A DNA stretch of 64,000 nt from Plasmodiophora brassicae. Its lineage: Eukaryota; Endomyxa: Phytomyxea; Phytomyxea; Plasmodiophorida. Both the position numbers and the translations under genes were made by a program. The stretch lies in contig CP145412.1 in NCBI GenBank assembly GCA_036867785.1, forward strand, positions 1,302,001 to 1,366,000, given 5' to 3'. Numbering within the stretch: position 1 is the first letter of the stretch; every line of letters starts with the position of its first letter. Positions 42,766-54,063 of this stretch are shown piece by piece. Under the pieces are notes generated by a model. It worked only from the letters and a program-made list of their open reading frames with translations, had not been told where the DNA came from and ran no database searches.

Positions 42766-44736
42766 TTAGTCGACCTCCTCGATCTTGGGGCCCGGGCCGG
42801 ACGGCTTCGAGCCGGCCGCCTGGCCAAAGTCGGGCATGCCGCCGCCCATGCCGGGCATGCCGGCGCCTTCGGCACCGCCGGCCGCTTGGTACGCCTTCGT
42901 GATGATGGGCGTGCAGACCGACTCCAGCTCCTTCTGCTTGGCCTCGTACTCCTCCGTCTCGGCGTCCTGGTGCGCCTCGAGCCACTTCAGGACGTCGGTG
43001 ATGGCCGTGTCGACCTTGGCCTTGTCGTCCTCGCCGATCTTGTCCTTGAACTTCTCGTCCTCGATCGAGTTGCGAAGCGAGTACGTGTAGTTCTCCAGGC
43101 CGTTCTTCGCCTCGACCTTCTTGCGCAGCATCTCGTCGTCGTGCTTGTACTTCTCGGCGTCGCGGATCATCGCCTCGATGTCCTCCTTGCTCAGACGGCC
43201 CTTGTCGTTCGTGATCGTAATCTTCTGGCGCTTGCCGGTCGACTTGTCCTCGGCGCTGACGTTCAGGATACCGTTGGCATCCAGGTCAAAGGTGACCTCG
43301 ATCTGAGGGACACCACGCGGGGCCGGCGGGATGCCCGACAGCTCGAACTTGCCGAGCAGGTTGTTGTCCTTCGTCCGCGCACGCTCGCCCTCGAACACCT
43401 GGATCAGGACGCCGGGCTGGTTGTCGGCGTACGTCGAGAAGATCTGCTGCTTCTTGCACGGGATCGTCGTGTTGCGCTTGATGAGCGACGTCATGACACC
43501 GCCGGCGGTCTCGATACCGAGCGACAGCGGGGCAACGTCCAACAGCAGGATCTTGCTGGTCTCCTCGCTGGAGTCGCCGCTGAGGATAGCGGCCTGGACG
43601 GCGGCACCGTAGGCGACGGCCTCATCCGGGTTGATCGACTTGCACGGCTCCTTGCCGCCGAAGAACTGCTTGATCAGCTCCTGGACCTTGGGGATACGCG
43701 TCGAGCCGCCGACCAGGACGATTTCGTGGATGTCGCTCTTGGAGAACTTGGCGTCGCGCAGGACCTTCTCGACCGGGATCAGCGTGTCCCGGAAGTAGTC
43801 GCCACACAGGGCCTCGAAACGCGCGCGCGTGATCGTCGAGTTGAAGTCGATGCCGTCGAGCAGCGAGTCGATCTCGACGGACGCCTGCGTCGACGACGAC
43901 AGCGTTCGCTTGGCACGCTCGCACTGCGTTCGCAGGCGACGCAGGGCGCGGTTGTTGCCCGTGATGTCCTTCTTGTGCTTGCGCTTGAACTCCTCGGCGA
44001 AGTGCTGGACGAGGCGGTTGTCGAAGTCCTCGCCACCGAGGTGGGTGTCACCGGCGGTGGCCTTGACCTCGAAGATGCCGTCCTCGATCGTCAGGACGGA
44101 GACATCGAACGTACCACCACCCAGGTCAAAGATCAGGACGTTCATCTCCGATTTGGAGTTCTTGTCGAGGCCGTAGGCGATGGCGGCGGCCGTCGGCTCG
44201 TTGATGATACGGAGGACGTTCAGGCCGGCAATCATACCAGCGTCCTTCGTCGCCTGACGCTGCGAGTCGTTGAAGTAGGCGGGGACGGTGATGACGGCGT
44301 TGTTGACGGATTCGCCGAGGTACGCCTCGGCCGTCTCCCTCATCTTGATGAGGACCATGGACGAGATCTCCTCCGGGTAGAACGTGCACGTGTCGCCCTT
44401 GTACTGGACCTCAAAGGCCGGGCGGTCGCCCTCCTTCTTGACGACCGTGAACGGCCACAGCTTCATGTCGGCCTGAACGATCGGGTCGGAGAACTTGCGG
44501 CCGATCAGGCGCTTGGCATCGTGGACCGTGTTCTCCGGGTTTCGGGCGGCCTGGTTCTTGGCGGCCTCACCAATGAGACGCTCGGTCTCGGTGAAGGCGA
44601 CGTACGACGGCGTCGTGCGGTTGCCCTGGTCGTTGGCAATGATCTCCACGGCGTTGTTCTTCCAGCATCCGACGCACGAGTACGTCGTGCCGAGGTCGAT
44701 ACCGACCGCGGGGCCACTGACTTTCTTCTCAGACAT
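42766..44736 (-). CDS. HSP70: Cytosolic HSP70 chaperone
   Basis: Single exon, 656 residues. All three family signatures are present: [26 protein letters not shown] and [17 protein letters not shown]. The linker and substrate domain follow, then a Gly/Met/Pro-rich tail ending in EEVD, the cytosolic form that binds TPR co-chaperones. Two heat-shock-element-like palindromes lie 117 and 198 bp upstream, which fits stress induction. Absence of introns is common for inducible HSP70 genes, as splicing fails during heat shock. Codon use is strongly biased, as expected for a highly expressed gene. Confidence 0.98.
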   Translation of the reverse strand: MSEKKVSGPAVGIDLGTTYSCVGCWKNNAVEIIANDQGNRTTPSYVAFTETERLIGEAAKNQAARNPENTVHDAKRLIGRKFSDPIVQADMKLWPFTVVKKEGDRPAFEVQYKGDTCTFYPEEISSMVLIKMRETAEAYLGESVNNAVITVPAYFNDSQRQATKDAGMIAGLNVLRIINEPTAAAIAYGLDKNSKSEMNVLIFDLGGGTFDVSVLTIEDGIFEVKATAGDTHLGGEDFDNRLVQHFAEEFKRKHKKDITGNNRALRRLRTQCERAKRTLSSSTQASVEIDSLLDGIDFNSTITRARFEALCGDYFRDTLIPVEKVLRDAKFSKSDIHEIVLVGGSTRIPKVQELIKQFFGGKEPCKSINPDEAVAYGAAVQAAILSGDSSEETSKILLLDVAPLSLGIETAGGVMTSLIKRNTTIPCKKQQIFSTYADNQPGVLIQVFEGERARTKDNNLLGKFELSGIPPAPRGVPQIEVTFDLDANGILNVSAEDKSTGKRQKITITNDKGRLSKEDIEAMIRDAEKYKHDDEMLRKKVEAKNGLENYTYSLRNSIEDEKFKDKIGEDDKAKVDTAITDVLKWLEAHQDAETEEYEAKQKELESVCTPIITKAYQAAGGAEGAGMPGMGGGMPDFGQAAGSKPSGPGPKIEEVD

Positions 44737-44852
44737 GGCGCTAGCGAATCAAATGTGTCCGTGCAGAAGCGGTCTGCGCTTGTGCGCTCGAATGACAATG
44801 AAGGCCGGCGGACGCGCAGTCCGTGGATCGGATCCGTACGCGCTCATTCTCT

Positions 44853-44862
44853 GGAACATTCC
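44853..44862 (-). promoter_or_regulatory. Heat-shock element, proximal
   Basis: GGAACATTCC contains the GAAnnTTC core of heat-shock factor sites, about 117 bp upstream of the HSP70 start codon; an extra TTC half-site lies just beside it. Confidence 0.6.
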
Positions 44863-44933
44863 GCGGCAGCGCCCTCCGCCCGCCCTCCGACCAGCCCGGA
44901 CTTCCCTGGGGCGGCGCGTCGCCAAAACCGCGC

Positions 44934-44943
44934 GGAATATTCC
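44934..44943 (-). promoter_or_regulatory. Heat-shock element, distal
   Basis: GGAATATTCC, a second perfect GAAnnTTC palindrome, about 198 bp upstream of the HSP70 start. The 81-bp spacing between the two centres is close to eight helical turns. Confidence 0.6.
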
Positions 44944-44949
44944 GATCTC

Positions 44950-45600
44950 GAGCGCGCGGATCAATTCCACTGCCCGTTTTGTGGCGCCTGCCGGCTCCCA
45001 GACAACCCGCCGTGCGCGCTGCTGCCCTGCGGCCACTTCCAGCTGGGCGAAGAGCCGCAAGTGCTCAGAGGCCAGCAATGCAACGCTGACGACATGACAT
45101 GTACGACGTCCGCATGAAACGCCTGGCAGGATCGCGAGGCCGCCGAGCATTTTTGCTCTTCATCCTCTGGAAGTGTTCCTTCTTGTAGTATCGTTAGCAC
45201 TCGGGTTTCGCCAGGTTCACCTTCTGGCCACGTTTCAACGTACGCATGGGAGCGCCCCTCCCTTGATGATACTTGTTCCTTGTTGGCTCGTCGCCTCTGG
45301 ATTCTGCGTGGCGCAATGCTTGAACCAGCCTTGTCTTCGTCTGGAATTCTCCCACGTTCAAATGTGGAGCGTGGTGTGCAACGTTAATGTCTGTTAATCG
45401 CCGCCAGCAATTCGGGTACTGCGGTGGTCGTTAACTGGATGTAGAGGTGTGCCGTCGGAATGCCTTGCTCTGTTCGTCAGCAGGCGCGTGGCGTTTCGCT
45501 GGGTCTGCCTGGTTAACATGCATTAACGTTGCGCGCCACACTCCAGTACAGTGCGAGGACAGTCGTCGATTGCTTCTGATGCCGAGGGATTCAGCCTAGG
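44950..45600. other. Intergenic region upstream of HSP70
   Basis: Beyond the heat-shock elements I see no convincing gene. Short open frames at 45173-45397 (+) and 44961-45200 (-) lack splice context and family motifs. Local GC falls compared with flanking genes. Confidence 0.4.
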
Positions 45601-46200
45601 TCCCGTCCGGGTCCACCACCTTCGCGCGTCAAGCATGCCGACCATGTTCGTCAGACACGTCCAACATTATCCATGTTGAGGGTCTGTTCCGCTTCCAGCA
45701 TCGTCCAACAGTTTGCGAGCTTCGTCACCGTTTGCGTCCAGTACTGCTGGCAGGCGGACATGCGGTTGATGCTGCTGGCCATGTCGATTGTCGGGACGAC
45801 CGTTTCGGTCGGCGGCGCTGCTTCTGCGCGAATCCGCAGATCGCAGACGAGTGGCCGACGCGACAGGTGGGCGCCGCGCCACCGTTCCCATCCATTCGTT
45901 TGTTGCACCGGGTGACGGGAAGTTGAGTCAGTAGTACGTAGTGCAACGCAGCGCTGGGAGTGGGCCGGTTGCCAGCTGCCATCGAGGCCCTGCACCAGGT
46001 CGTGCCGGCTGCCAGGGTACCGTCGCGATCGCTGGATCGCCTGGCCGGTGATGTGCCCAGGGCTACTAATGTCGCCCAGCGGATCGTCGCGTCGGCCAGT
46101 GCGCAGGCGATTCCCGAAATCGAAACCCACTGAGGGTGTTGGCGTCCCGGGCGCACGTTGGCGCCACCGCGCGTCAGGCGCGCTTGCGTCGATCGGTCTG
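45600..46200. other. Unresolved open frames upstream of the ZIP gene
   Basis: Both strands look codon-like here. On the minus strand, a frame ending at 45651 codes TIDMASSINRMSACQQYWTQ and then a helical, G/C-ending stretch. On the plus strand, 45970-46132 codes LPAAIEALHQVVPAARVPSR through IPEIETH then stop, also with good third-position bias. I could not connect either to other exons with confidence. One may be a small real gene; the other an antisense shadow. Confidence 0.3.
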
Positions 46201-46221
46201 GGTGGCTGCGTCGTCGCGGCC

Positions 46222-47277
46222 ATGGCCTCAGCCATTGCCATCGAGCAGTACGCCGATGGGTGGGTCGTGTCCCGCGAGATGGTCGTCCTGCTGTATACAG
46301 TGGCTGGCGCGCTAGCCAGCGGGCTCGGATGCCTGCCACTTGTGCTGCTGCCCCGTATGGATCGGCGCATGCAGGGCCTTGCAGGGGGCGTCACCGCAGG
46401 AGCCATGTTCATGGCCAGCATAGGTGTCGTATATTCACATCTCGTCATCATCTCACGACGCCTCCTTGACGGGGTCGTTCGCCAGACATGCTGGCTGAAG
46501 GAGCGGCCTGCAACGTCCCTGCCGCTGCAACGACCTGCCTGGTCTGCATGGTCCTAGGTGCGGTTGCTGTTGCGATCATTAACGCGTTTGTTCACTGGAT
46601 GGACCTGTCCGTCGGTAGTCGTCCCGTCTGTTACCTCGGTGTTCGCCGAGCGTCTGACAAGTTCTTGCCTGCAGAAAACCTCAAGGGCGCCGACCATAGG
46701 AAAGCCATTATAATTATCCTCGTCCTAACGCTGCATTCATTCGCGGAAGGTGATGCTGATCGACACGACAGTATCGGCTTCCCGGGCCGTCCCTGACGAC
46801 CAACGTTGCAGGGCTGGGCATCGGGGTCTCGTTCTCGGAAGAAGCCCATCGCGGTCTCGGCCGGTATATTGCGATCGCGATCGCGCTGCATAATGTTGCA
46901 GAGGGCGCCATTGTCGGGTTGTCACTTGTCCCGCGGGGCGAAAGCCCACATCGCGCAGCTGGGTTCGCAATCATCTCGTCTATACCGCAGCCCATCGTGG
47001 CCCTGCCGTGCTTTGCTCTTGTCCAGGATTTCTCTGGTACATGCGGGCGCCCCGTTGACAATTGCCGATTGCTAAGTCTGCGTTCGTAGCGTTGCTGCCT
47101 GCCGGGTTGGGCATCGCTGCAGGCGCAATGCTGTTCCTGGTGTTTTTCGAGATCGCGCCCGATGCACTGAAGTGGACATCATGGACCGAGTTTACCCTTT
47201 GCGCCCTCGCAAGCGCTGCATCGATGGCTTCCTTGAGAATCTTCATTGGAAACCTGGATACGGTGGCTCTCTCATAA
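46222..47277 (+). CDS. ZIP-family metal transporter (ZupT/GufA type)
   Basis: Several exons; the first ends at 46423 and the second starts at 46486. Helices with ZIP features: VVLLYTVAGALASGLGCLPL near the start, AGAMFMASIDMLAEG, then LHSFAEG and ALHNVAEG, which carry the metal-binding His/Glu pairs of helices IV and V. The last exon (PAGLGIAAGAMLFLVFFEIAP) gives the final helices. These transporters import zinc or iron into the cytoplasm. The start is uncertain: the ATG at 46222 is chosen because it directly precedes the first helix, but an open frame reaches back to about 46050. Exon ends near 46600 and 47040 were placed by frame agreement. Confidence 0.75.
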
Positions 47278-47607
47278 CGCCCTATTTCTACCCTATCAGT
47301 ATTCTATTCAGTAAACACGTATGTAATTCGCGTAAAGTTCAGCATGCAGATTGTGTCCAAACTGTCCGACATAATGTGTCGTCCTTGGCACCGATAACGC
47401 AGGAGGAACAAGCGTTGCAGGCTTTCATGTGATCATAACGAACAGTATTTACCGCCTTACCTCTCCTCACTGCTTTCGTCTGGATCCGATTTGTCAGGTG
47501 CGGTTGCCTCTGGTTGCCACGATTGAGGTCCGGTACCGGCGATTTGCGCGGCGCGGTCCGTGGCGGACCAGCAGTGTGTTATCGGTTGGCGCAGGGCAGT
47601 CGGAGCC

Positions 47608-48597
47608 ATGAGGCCGATCCTGCTCAAAGGTCACGAGCGTCCTCTGACGCACCTACACTACAACAGGGAAGGCGACCTGCTGTTCTCATGCAGCAAAGAT
47701 CACAAACCTACTGTGTGGTATGCCCATACCGGCCAGCGCCTCGGCACGTACAACGGCCACAAAGGTTCCATATGGCATTGTGACACGAACTTCACCTCGA
47801 AGTTGTTCCTGACGGCTGCTGCCGACAACACGGCCAAGCTGTGGAATTTGGAGACCGGCGAGGAACTTTTCACGTTCAACCACCTGTCGCCGGTCCGGTC
47901 CGTCGGTTTCGCGCTGGGTGACCAGCAGATCCTGACAGTCGGCGACAAAGCGATGGGCCAGGTCCCGAAAATCTTCATCTACAATCTGTACGGCGGTGAC
48001 GTGGACCGGATTGAGGACAAGCCGATCCAGGAGTTCGTTGGCCACGAACTGAAGATCAACCGCGCGTACTGGGGCCCGTTGAACGACACGATCATTTCGG
48101 CCAGCGACGATGGGACCGTACGTCTGTGGGACGTCGAGACGGCCAGGGAGATTGCTCGTGCCAGCGATCATTCCAAAGGCATCAACAACATGACGTTCTC
48201 CAAGGACAAGACGATGTTCATCACAAGCTCCAAGGACACGACGGCACGGCTCTACGACGCGAGGACGCTCGAGTGTGTGAAGGTCTACAAGACGGATCGT
48301 CCCGTCAACGCCGCGGTCATCTCGCCGATCATGCCATACGTCATCATTGGTGGTGGTGAAGAAGCCATGAACGTCACACAGACGCACACCCGTCAGGGTA
48401 AGTTCGAGGCCATGTTCTACCACGTCGTCAACCAGGACATGCTCGGCACGGTCGCTGGGCACTTCGGTCCCATCAACACGCTAGCGTTCAACCCGGACGG
48501 GAAGAGCTTTGCATCGGGTGCCGAAGACGGTTACATTCGGCTGCATATATTCTCGGAGAAGAACCCGGTCGATAAGGACTACTTCAACACGAAATAA
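47608..48597 (+). CDS. EIF3I: Eukaryotic translation initiation factor 3 subunit I
   Basis: Single exon of 329 residues (human 325). It starts MRPILLKGHERPLTHLHYNREGDLLFS, the invariant start of the family. WD40 repeats follow with the typical CSKDHKPTVWYAHTG, GHKGSIWHCD, SASDDGTVRLWD and SSKDTTARLYD. It ends with GHFGPINTLAFNPDGKSFASG and GYIRLHIF. eIF3i forms a seven-bladed propeller binding eIF3b and eIF3g in the scanning complex. The ATG at 47608 was preferred over upstream in-frame codons because the family starts exactly here. Confidence 0.97.
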   Translation: MRPILLKGHERPLTHLHYNREGDLLFSCSKDHKPTVWYAHTGQRLGTYNGHKGSIWHCDTNFTSKLFLTAAADNTAKLWNLETGEELFTFNHLSPVRSVGFALGDQQILTVGDKAMGQVPKIFIYNLYGGDVDRIEDKPIQEFVGHELKINRAYWGPLNDTIISASDDGTVRLWDVETAREIARASDHSKGINNMTFSKDKTMFITSSKDTTARLYDARTLECVKVYKTDRPVNAAVISPIMPYVIIGGGEEAMNVTQTHTRQGKFEAMFYHVVNQDMLGTVAGHFGPINTLAFNPDGKSFASGAEDGYIRLHIFSEKNPVDKDYFNTK

Positions 48598-48673
48598 ACG
48601 ACCAGATACCTCTGCCACTGGTCTTACAATGTGTAATGGAGCGTGCGTGTCCCGATCGGCGCCGTCGCGCCCA

Positions 48674-49092
48674 TCATTCGGCCTTCAACCATTTCTCCAG
48701 GTTGTCCTCCTTGGTGACCCACTCCTCCCACTTCTTCAAGTTGTCTTCCTTGCTGGCCCATTCCTGTGCGAACGCGATTCAGAGATCGGTGTTGATCACG
48801 CAGCCGAGCAGCACACATCGAAATTCTCCAGGGTCGGAACGTCGAACCCGTATTTCGAGGATCCCGACGCTCGTGACACCGCAGGCACCTCAGTCGGTGG
48901 TGTCTCGGGCTTGGGCGTCTTCGGCCCCGACAGCTTCGCCTTGGCGAGGTCTGCCGCGACGACCGGTCAGCAGTCCGACCTCAACGTAGCGCATCAGACC
49001 GATCGCTGACATATCAGCCCCGCGTAGGCCGCCAGCGTCCCAAGGACCTTCTGGTGGGAATGCGCGAAATATTTGTTCAGAATCGCTTCCAT
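48674..49092 (-). CDS. Small single-pass membrane protein, possibly mitochondrial ATP-synthase-type subunit
   Basis: Exons 49092-49011, 48950-48817 and 48763-48674 give 101 residues. The first exon encodes KYFAHSHQKVLGTLAAYAG and splices in phase to LIYLAKAKLSG, making one membrane helix near the N-terminus. A proline-rich linker and a helical tail follow, with an imperfect internal duplication: SKEDNLKKWEEWVTKEDNLEKW. The H-x-K-V-L-GTLAAY helix recalls subunit k of fungal F1Fo ATP synthase, but similarity is short. Converges with eIF3i, about 75 bp apart. Confidence 0.5.
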
Positions 49093-49318
49093 GCCTGTTG
49101 TCGCGTCACCCGCACACTCCCGAACTGACTGCGGGAAGCCAACCTGACACCGACGCACCCCCCAAAACGACCGCCCACGGTCGAGCTACCGTACGACAAT
49201 GACAAGCGCAGCCCACTGTCGACTGCAATAATAATTGCGAACTGCTATTCGTATATTCTTCCTACTGGCGAAAGAGTACTTTGGGGGGATAGAAAGTTCA
49301 AAACGTGCTTCAATAGAT

Positions 49319-51059
49319 CTACAGAAGCGGATGCTGGTCGTCGTCGAACATCTGTCTGGATTCCGGTGCGAAGGGAGCCCGTCGTGGTGGACCGAGAGCG
49401 CCGAGCGCACGTAATGCCATGAAGATGAGCGCCGTTGTCAGGTTGACGGCAACGGCGGCGAAGAGGAGGAACGGCGTGCGGGTGCCGATGGATCCGATGG
49501 TGAAGAGAACGACGATAGTCTTGACGACGGTGATGGCCCAGGCGCCCGTCAGGCCGAAGGGGACAACGTATGGACGCGGCGTCATCGGCTCCGTGTACTT
49601 CAGGACGATAAACGCAGCAAACTCTAGGAGCAAGTTGAAGCATTGGAGAATCATCTCAAATTGGACCAACTGGGAGAAATCCAACACGACAATGGCACCC
49701 GTAACGACGAGCTGCGCAACGATTGCCTTCACAGGCGTTCCATGCTTTGGCGACAGGTAGCTCAAAAAGAGTGGCATCGTTCGAATGAACACGCCCTGTT
49801 CCTCAGACGTATCCGATGCCATTGCCCATATTCGCCGAGATGTTGACGCCATTCCTGCGTTCTGTCGAGTCGCGCGTTAAGTACCATGGTGATGAGGCAA
49901 CAGGTTTCCGTACCAGTTGGCCGACGCTGCCGCAAACGCAGGCTGCCCTAACCCAGATTGCTAGCCACGGCGACGCTTGCTTGGCGGCTTCATAGAACGC
50001 ATCCGCAGTCCACAGTGCAGGGTCGGGCAACAGCGAGTACGAGATCGCAACGGGGCCGACAAAGGCGCATGTCGACGCGACCAATGCCAGTGCAATACCG
50101 AGCGGATACGTCGTCGGAGGATCGGCAACCTCACCGGCAATTGAACCAAGAGCATCCCAACCTGCAGGGCAATGTCATATGAAACCCACGAAAGGGCGTA
50201 AGGCCCTTACCGGTGTTTGACCACAGCAGAATCGATGAGAACAACGCCCAATCCGGCTTAAGCGGGAGCTTACTCCATGGGCCCGTCTCGAACGACGTAA
50301 TTGCATATGGGATTTCGACAGCAAATACAGACTGGACACCACAATTGACACAGTTCCAAGCAGGTGCATGACGCGAACGTACCATGGAAGCAACAAGAAG
50401 GGCAATGGATACCTCTCCGACGAGATCAAGACCCATCGCGTTACACAATGACATGACGCCAAGGATGGAAATCTTCAACGCCCAGCGTGGAAATTGCCCC
50501 AAGTGTCCCGGCAGGTACGAGGCAATCAGGTTTGGATAAAGGCAAATATCTAGGAACGACGACGCTAACGTCATGTAAGCGTTGACAACGCCCGCCGTTT
50601 CCCCAAGGGCTCTCCAGACCCATAGAAATGACCCTACTGAACGTTCGCAGTTGTTCCCTTAGCAATCAACAACGGCGGATCCAACCTCCATTGTCCGGCA
50701 TCATGGTTGACAATTCTGTACGACAAACAAACGCTAAGGAAACGAAGCGCGGTCCCCAGATACTGTCCAACCGGCTGTCATCAACGACTGCGGGATGGCC
50801 CAGACGAACGGGAGCAAAACCAGCCCTAGGAGGCAGTAGAACACACCTCCAGCACCAACGGCTTCTTCCAACCCGAAAGGTCCTTACGTTCACAAGATCG
50901 TCACCAATTAACCCGACAGTTGACAGTTAGTTCCAAGATGGGCGTACCGCCACAGGTCAGGAAAAAGCCCAGTGCGACGAATCGCCCGAGCGTCAGGACG
51001 CGGACGGGCCTGCCATCAAGCTGCACGACGCCATCGATATTAGGGTCACTGTCGGGCAT
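49319..51059 (-). CDS. APC-superfamily amino acid/polyamine permease, copy 1
   Basis: Multi-exon gene on the minus strand. The cytoplasmic start (MPDSDPNIDGV) leads to VLTLGRFVALGFFLTCGG and then PFGLEEAVG after an intron. Further blocks: WAIPQSLMTAELSTMMPDNGG, VWRALGETAGVVNAYM, VFAVEIPYAITS, RRIWAMASDTSEEQG and LEFAAFIVLKYTEPMTPRPY. This is the pattern of the LAT/PUT group of plants and protists, with about 12 helices. It is a clear paralogue of the gene at 59307-60965, transcribed in the opposite direction. Several small exons were placed by comparing the two copies; one intron near 50650 would be only 38 bp. Confidence 0.8.
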
Positions 51060-51515
51060 GGCACGCTGCCTTGGCAGCGCCCGCCCGCCTTCGTCAGCAG
51101 CGCCCCACGACCGGCGTTGTCGTGCTGCTCACCACCGTTACCGGAATGCCGTCACTCCGCCGAGCGAACTTCGTCTCTCGCGCGCGACAATGTTTTGCAG
51201 GATTTTCCAAACCCGGACTCGCGACGGGATGATTGCAGACGCGGGCCGTGACCACTGAGCTGCTGCCCAACGAAACCTGTCGTGCAAGTACGCACTGCCA
51301 AGCCCGGTCCGCTAACCATTGCATAGGTGAGGCTGAGCACCAGGCACGCATGCTGCGGCATGGTATCTACGTAATTGTACAGGCAGGTGTGCGCATTTCG
51401 TGTACGGGATGCGCCGATGACGATGGGGGCACCGTCGTTGTGAGCACGTGGTGGTTGGTGGTAAGGACGGTAACGCAAAATTTGGACATCGGACTGCGTC
51501 GCCTGGACAAGGGCC

Positions 51516-52241
51516 ATGTCGACGCTGGCAGAGACGAGCTCTGTGGTAGGAACGGATGCGGTGTGCCTGGCCTGGGTGTGATCCGTTGGTTGAACACTGT
51601 TGCTAGTTGGATGAACTGACCGCTGTGTTCGCTGCCGACGATGATGAGCAGCTGCTGCGGCACGTGCTGGATACGAAGGCGACGATCGAGGCGGACTACG
51701 ACAGGAAGGAGGCGCAGGTTCGCGCCGTGATTGACGACCTGGGCAATGCTATCTCGAACCTGCAAGCTGAGATCGCGGCATCACCCGAGGAGCACTTCGT
51801 CCAGGACAGGGATCGTGCCGAACGCGACCAGCAACGACTGCGGGATGAGATCAGCAGATTGCAGAAGCAGCGTGATATCGCCATCCAGAGGCTTGCGGAG
51901 GTAGGGCATAATGACGGACGGGCTAGGCGCTTTCGCACAGGTTGACTTCATGCCAGATCGAAACGGAGAACGCGAAGATCGACGAGCAAGAGACGGAGGA
52001 GTCCAGCACCGTCGGTGCCCAGATTCCGCATGCGAAGCATTTAGTGAATCTGTACTCGTCAATCTCGAACATCAAATGGGATTTCGACGAGCTTGACGAC
52101 GTAAAGGGCACGATGTTCCTGCCCAAGAAGAGCGACGTCAAGATGTTCCACTACAAGGTCGGCGACCCGATGTCGCTAGCCGAGATCCGCAACGCTCTGT
52201 GGGATACGATGTGGCTCAATCATTCGCCACACGAAACGTAG
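51516..52241 (+). CDS. SPC24: Kinetochore protein Spc24
   Basis: Exons 51516-51545, 51607-51900 and 51957-52241 give 202 residues, the family size. The first two thirds form a long coiled coil (EADYDRKEAQVRAVIDDL, RDRAERDQQRLRDEISRLQ). The C-terminal globular domain matches Spc24: HAKHLVNLYSSISNIKWDFD, then VKGTMFLPKKSDVKMFHYK and ALWDTMW. Spc24 pairs with Spc25 in the Ndc80 complex and links it to inner kinetochore CENP-T/Mis12. Its sequence diverges quickly, so the match to the IKWDFD block plus the fold order is the basis. Confidence 0.85.
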
Positions 52242-52331
52242 GGTCCCCTATCAAGCAAGCGCCGCTCGATGTGTATAAAGCCAGCCGTTCCTGTCGCCAC
52301 TGTGCAAGTATAATATTGTACGTATGGTACA

Positions 52332-53282
52332 TTAAGCAGCCAACGCGCCCGTCTTCGTTTGAGGGAACGGCCATGCATGAACGACGTGGTCGCCTCCGGT
52401 GACGCAGACAGGCGCGGTCCCATGCCACGACATGCCTGTCGCGCCCATCTCCTGCGTAACCGCCCTCTTCTCTTCGGTCGTAACGTCCCACACCTGAATA
52501 TCGCGACCCATCGTCGTGGCTAGCACCGCCGGACTGCTGATCGAGAACCGAACGCGGTCGAACGGGGACAACGGCGCCTGCTCTTGCCGAACTGGACTGG
52601 CAGCGAACCGACAATCGAACAGCGACAGGCGGTCGGTGCTGACGGTGGCGATATACGGGAAGTGGAAGTCAGCGTCAACGACAAGGCTTGTGAACCTCCT
52701 GATCAACGAGTCCGCGTCGGGCGTACTCCTCGGGTCGACCAAACGCATGGCGCCGTTCAGCTCGGCGATGAAAACGACGTGCGGCAGGCGAGTCGACGTT
52801 CGAACTGCGACGCCCGACGATTGCAGCGTCTGCAACGTGCCCGACTGGCACGACTCGATATCGGTCAAGCAGACGAGCGCGTCGTCGGCAGCGGTGATAA
52901 CGGAGGATTCCGTCAGAACGCACGCGTTGATCAGGTCGCGGTGCGGTTCGTATTTCCGAGACGCGGTCCGCTCCTCGCCGTTCCCGTCGACGAAGCGGTA
53001 GACGGTGACAGAGCAGTCCGGAGTCACCATGCCGAGCGTCAGGTTCCCAGGTATGCTCTCGGGATGCCACGACACGGACGGGACGTAGCAATGCCCGTGC
53101 CGCGCCTCGCGAACGACGCGAACCTCGCCGCGCTGCACGTCGTCGACCGTCGCGACGGTCAGCACCGACTCTGCGCCGATCGCCAGGTACGACGCCGCGA
53201 ACGGGAACGGGCACATCTCGACCGACGAGATCGTCGACGCCGACTCGCACGCGTACGACCACGGCTTCGTCGTCGACGCCAT
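52332..53282 (-). CDS. NUP37: Nucleoporin Nup37
   Basis: Single exon, 316 residues. The start reads SYACESASTISSVEMCPFPFAASYLAIG, matching the CEDYVHVVEFNPF...LIAYGG of human NUP37. Weak WD repeats follow, and near the end ATGMSWHGTAPVCVTGGDHVVHAW aligns with the human GSGLSWHRTLPLCVIGGDH. Nup37 is a beta-propeller of the Y (Nup107-160) complex of the nuclear pore. It converges with SPC24, 90 bp apart. Confidence 0.9.
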   Translation of the reverse strand: MASTTKPWSYACESASTISSVEMCPFPFAASYLAIGAESVLTVATVDDVQRGEVRVVREARHGHCYVPSVSWHPESIPGNLTLGMVTPDCSVTVYRFVDGNGEERTASRKYEPHRDLINACVLTESSVITAADDALVCLTDIESCQSGTLQTLQSSGVAVRTSTRLPHVVFIAELNGAMRLVDPRSTPDADSLIRRFTSLVVDADFHFPYIATVSTDRLSLFDCRFAASPVRQEQAPLSPFDRVRFSISSPAVLATTMGRDIQVWDVTTEEKRAVTQEMGATGMSWHGTAPVCVTGGDHVVHAWPFPQTKTGALAA

Positions 53283-53430
53283 TGCGCGCAGTCCCGGCGG
53301 CAGCTTCTGCGCGACTGGCGCGCGTCAGGTGCCGAGCAAATTGACTGCAGGTAGGTGCCGGTAAGTGGTACCAGGTGACGGCAGCTGTATTGATCGTTGG
53401 GGGCGGTGGCACAGCAGAGCGATCTACTAT

Positions 53431-54063
53431 TTACTTCATGGAGTACATGCCGGGCTTGTAACCCTTCAGCGGCGGGTGCCACTTCGGATTCGGGATGCAC
53501 AGCGGCATCTGGTCGTCGTCGTTGAGGACCTCGGCGGCTTTGCGCAGGGCGTCGGTGGGCAGGGCGGCGATCGCCTCAGCGCGCAGGCGAATGCGCTCGG
53601 TAAGATATGCCTTGATCCGGCGGTCGCGAGCGCCGCACTGCCGGGAGTATTCCTTGGCGAGCTCCTTATGCCGGTCAAGCTCCTGCAACGTAGCCAGTTA
53701 GGAACGCGAACGGCGGCGCCGTGGACAACTGCCAACCTCTTGTGTTCGATCATCGGCCGCGCCCTTCTGGTCGTACCACTCGATACACTGCGCGACGACC
53801 TGATCGTCTTGGCCCGGCGATTCCCTCTCCTTCTTCGGGTCCTTCTTCCCCTTCATCTTCGACTTCTTCTGCTCCGTCCGCTTCCGCTCCTCCTCGAGTT
53901 CGTCCTCGGTGGAGTCCATCCTCTTCACGGGGATCTTCAACGACCGCCACTGCATACCGTGCCGGGCAATGCTCCATCGCCGCGCCGCAATCCCCACCAG
54001 CATGGCGACGGAAAACACCGCACTGCCGCCTCCATGCCGCCGAGGCGGTCCCCCACCGGCCAC
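53431..54063 (-). CDS. Unknown small basic protein, possibly mitochondrial
   Basis: Two exons joined over a 54-bp intron (donor after DDRTQE, acceptor before ELDRHKELAKEY) give about 192 residues. The N-terminus is basic with few acids (PPRRHGGG ... GIAARRWSIARHGMQWRSL), fitting mitochondrial import. A highly charged helix (EEERKRTEQKKSKMKGKKDPKKERE) and a helical domain with RIRLRAEAIAALP follow. The C-terminus is CIPNPKWHPPLKGYKPGMYSMK. This last block resembles ends of mitoribosomal accessory proteins, but I do not recognise the family. Confidence is for the gene, not the role. Confidence 0.6.

Noticed and set aside
42697-45117. 806-residue open frame on the plus strand
   Set aside because: Antisense of HSP70; leucine/valine/aspartate-rich mirror of its codons. 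The CxxC-rich end near 44970-45060 looks RING-like but has no splice or family support.
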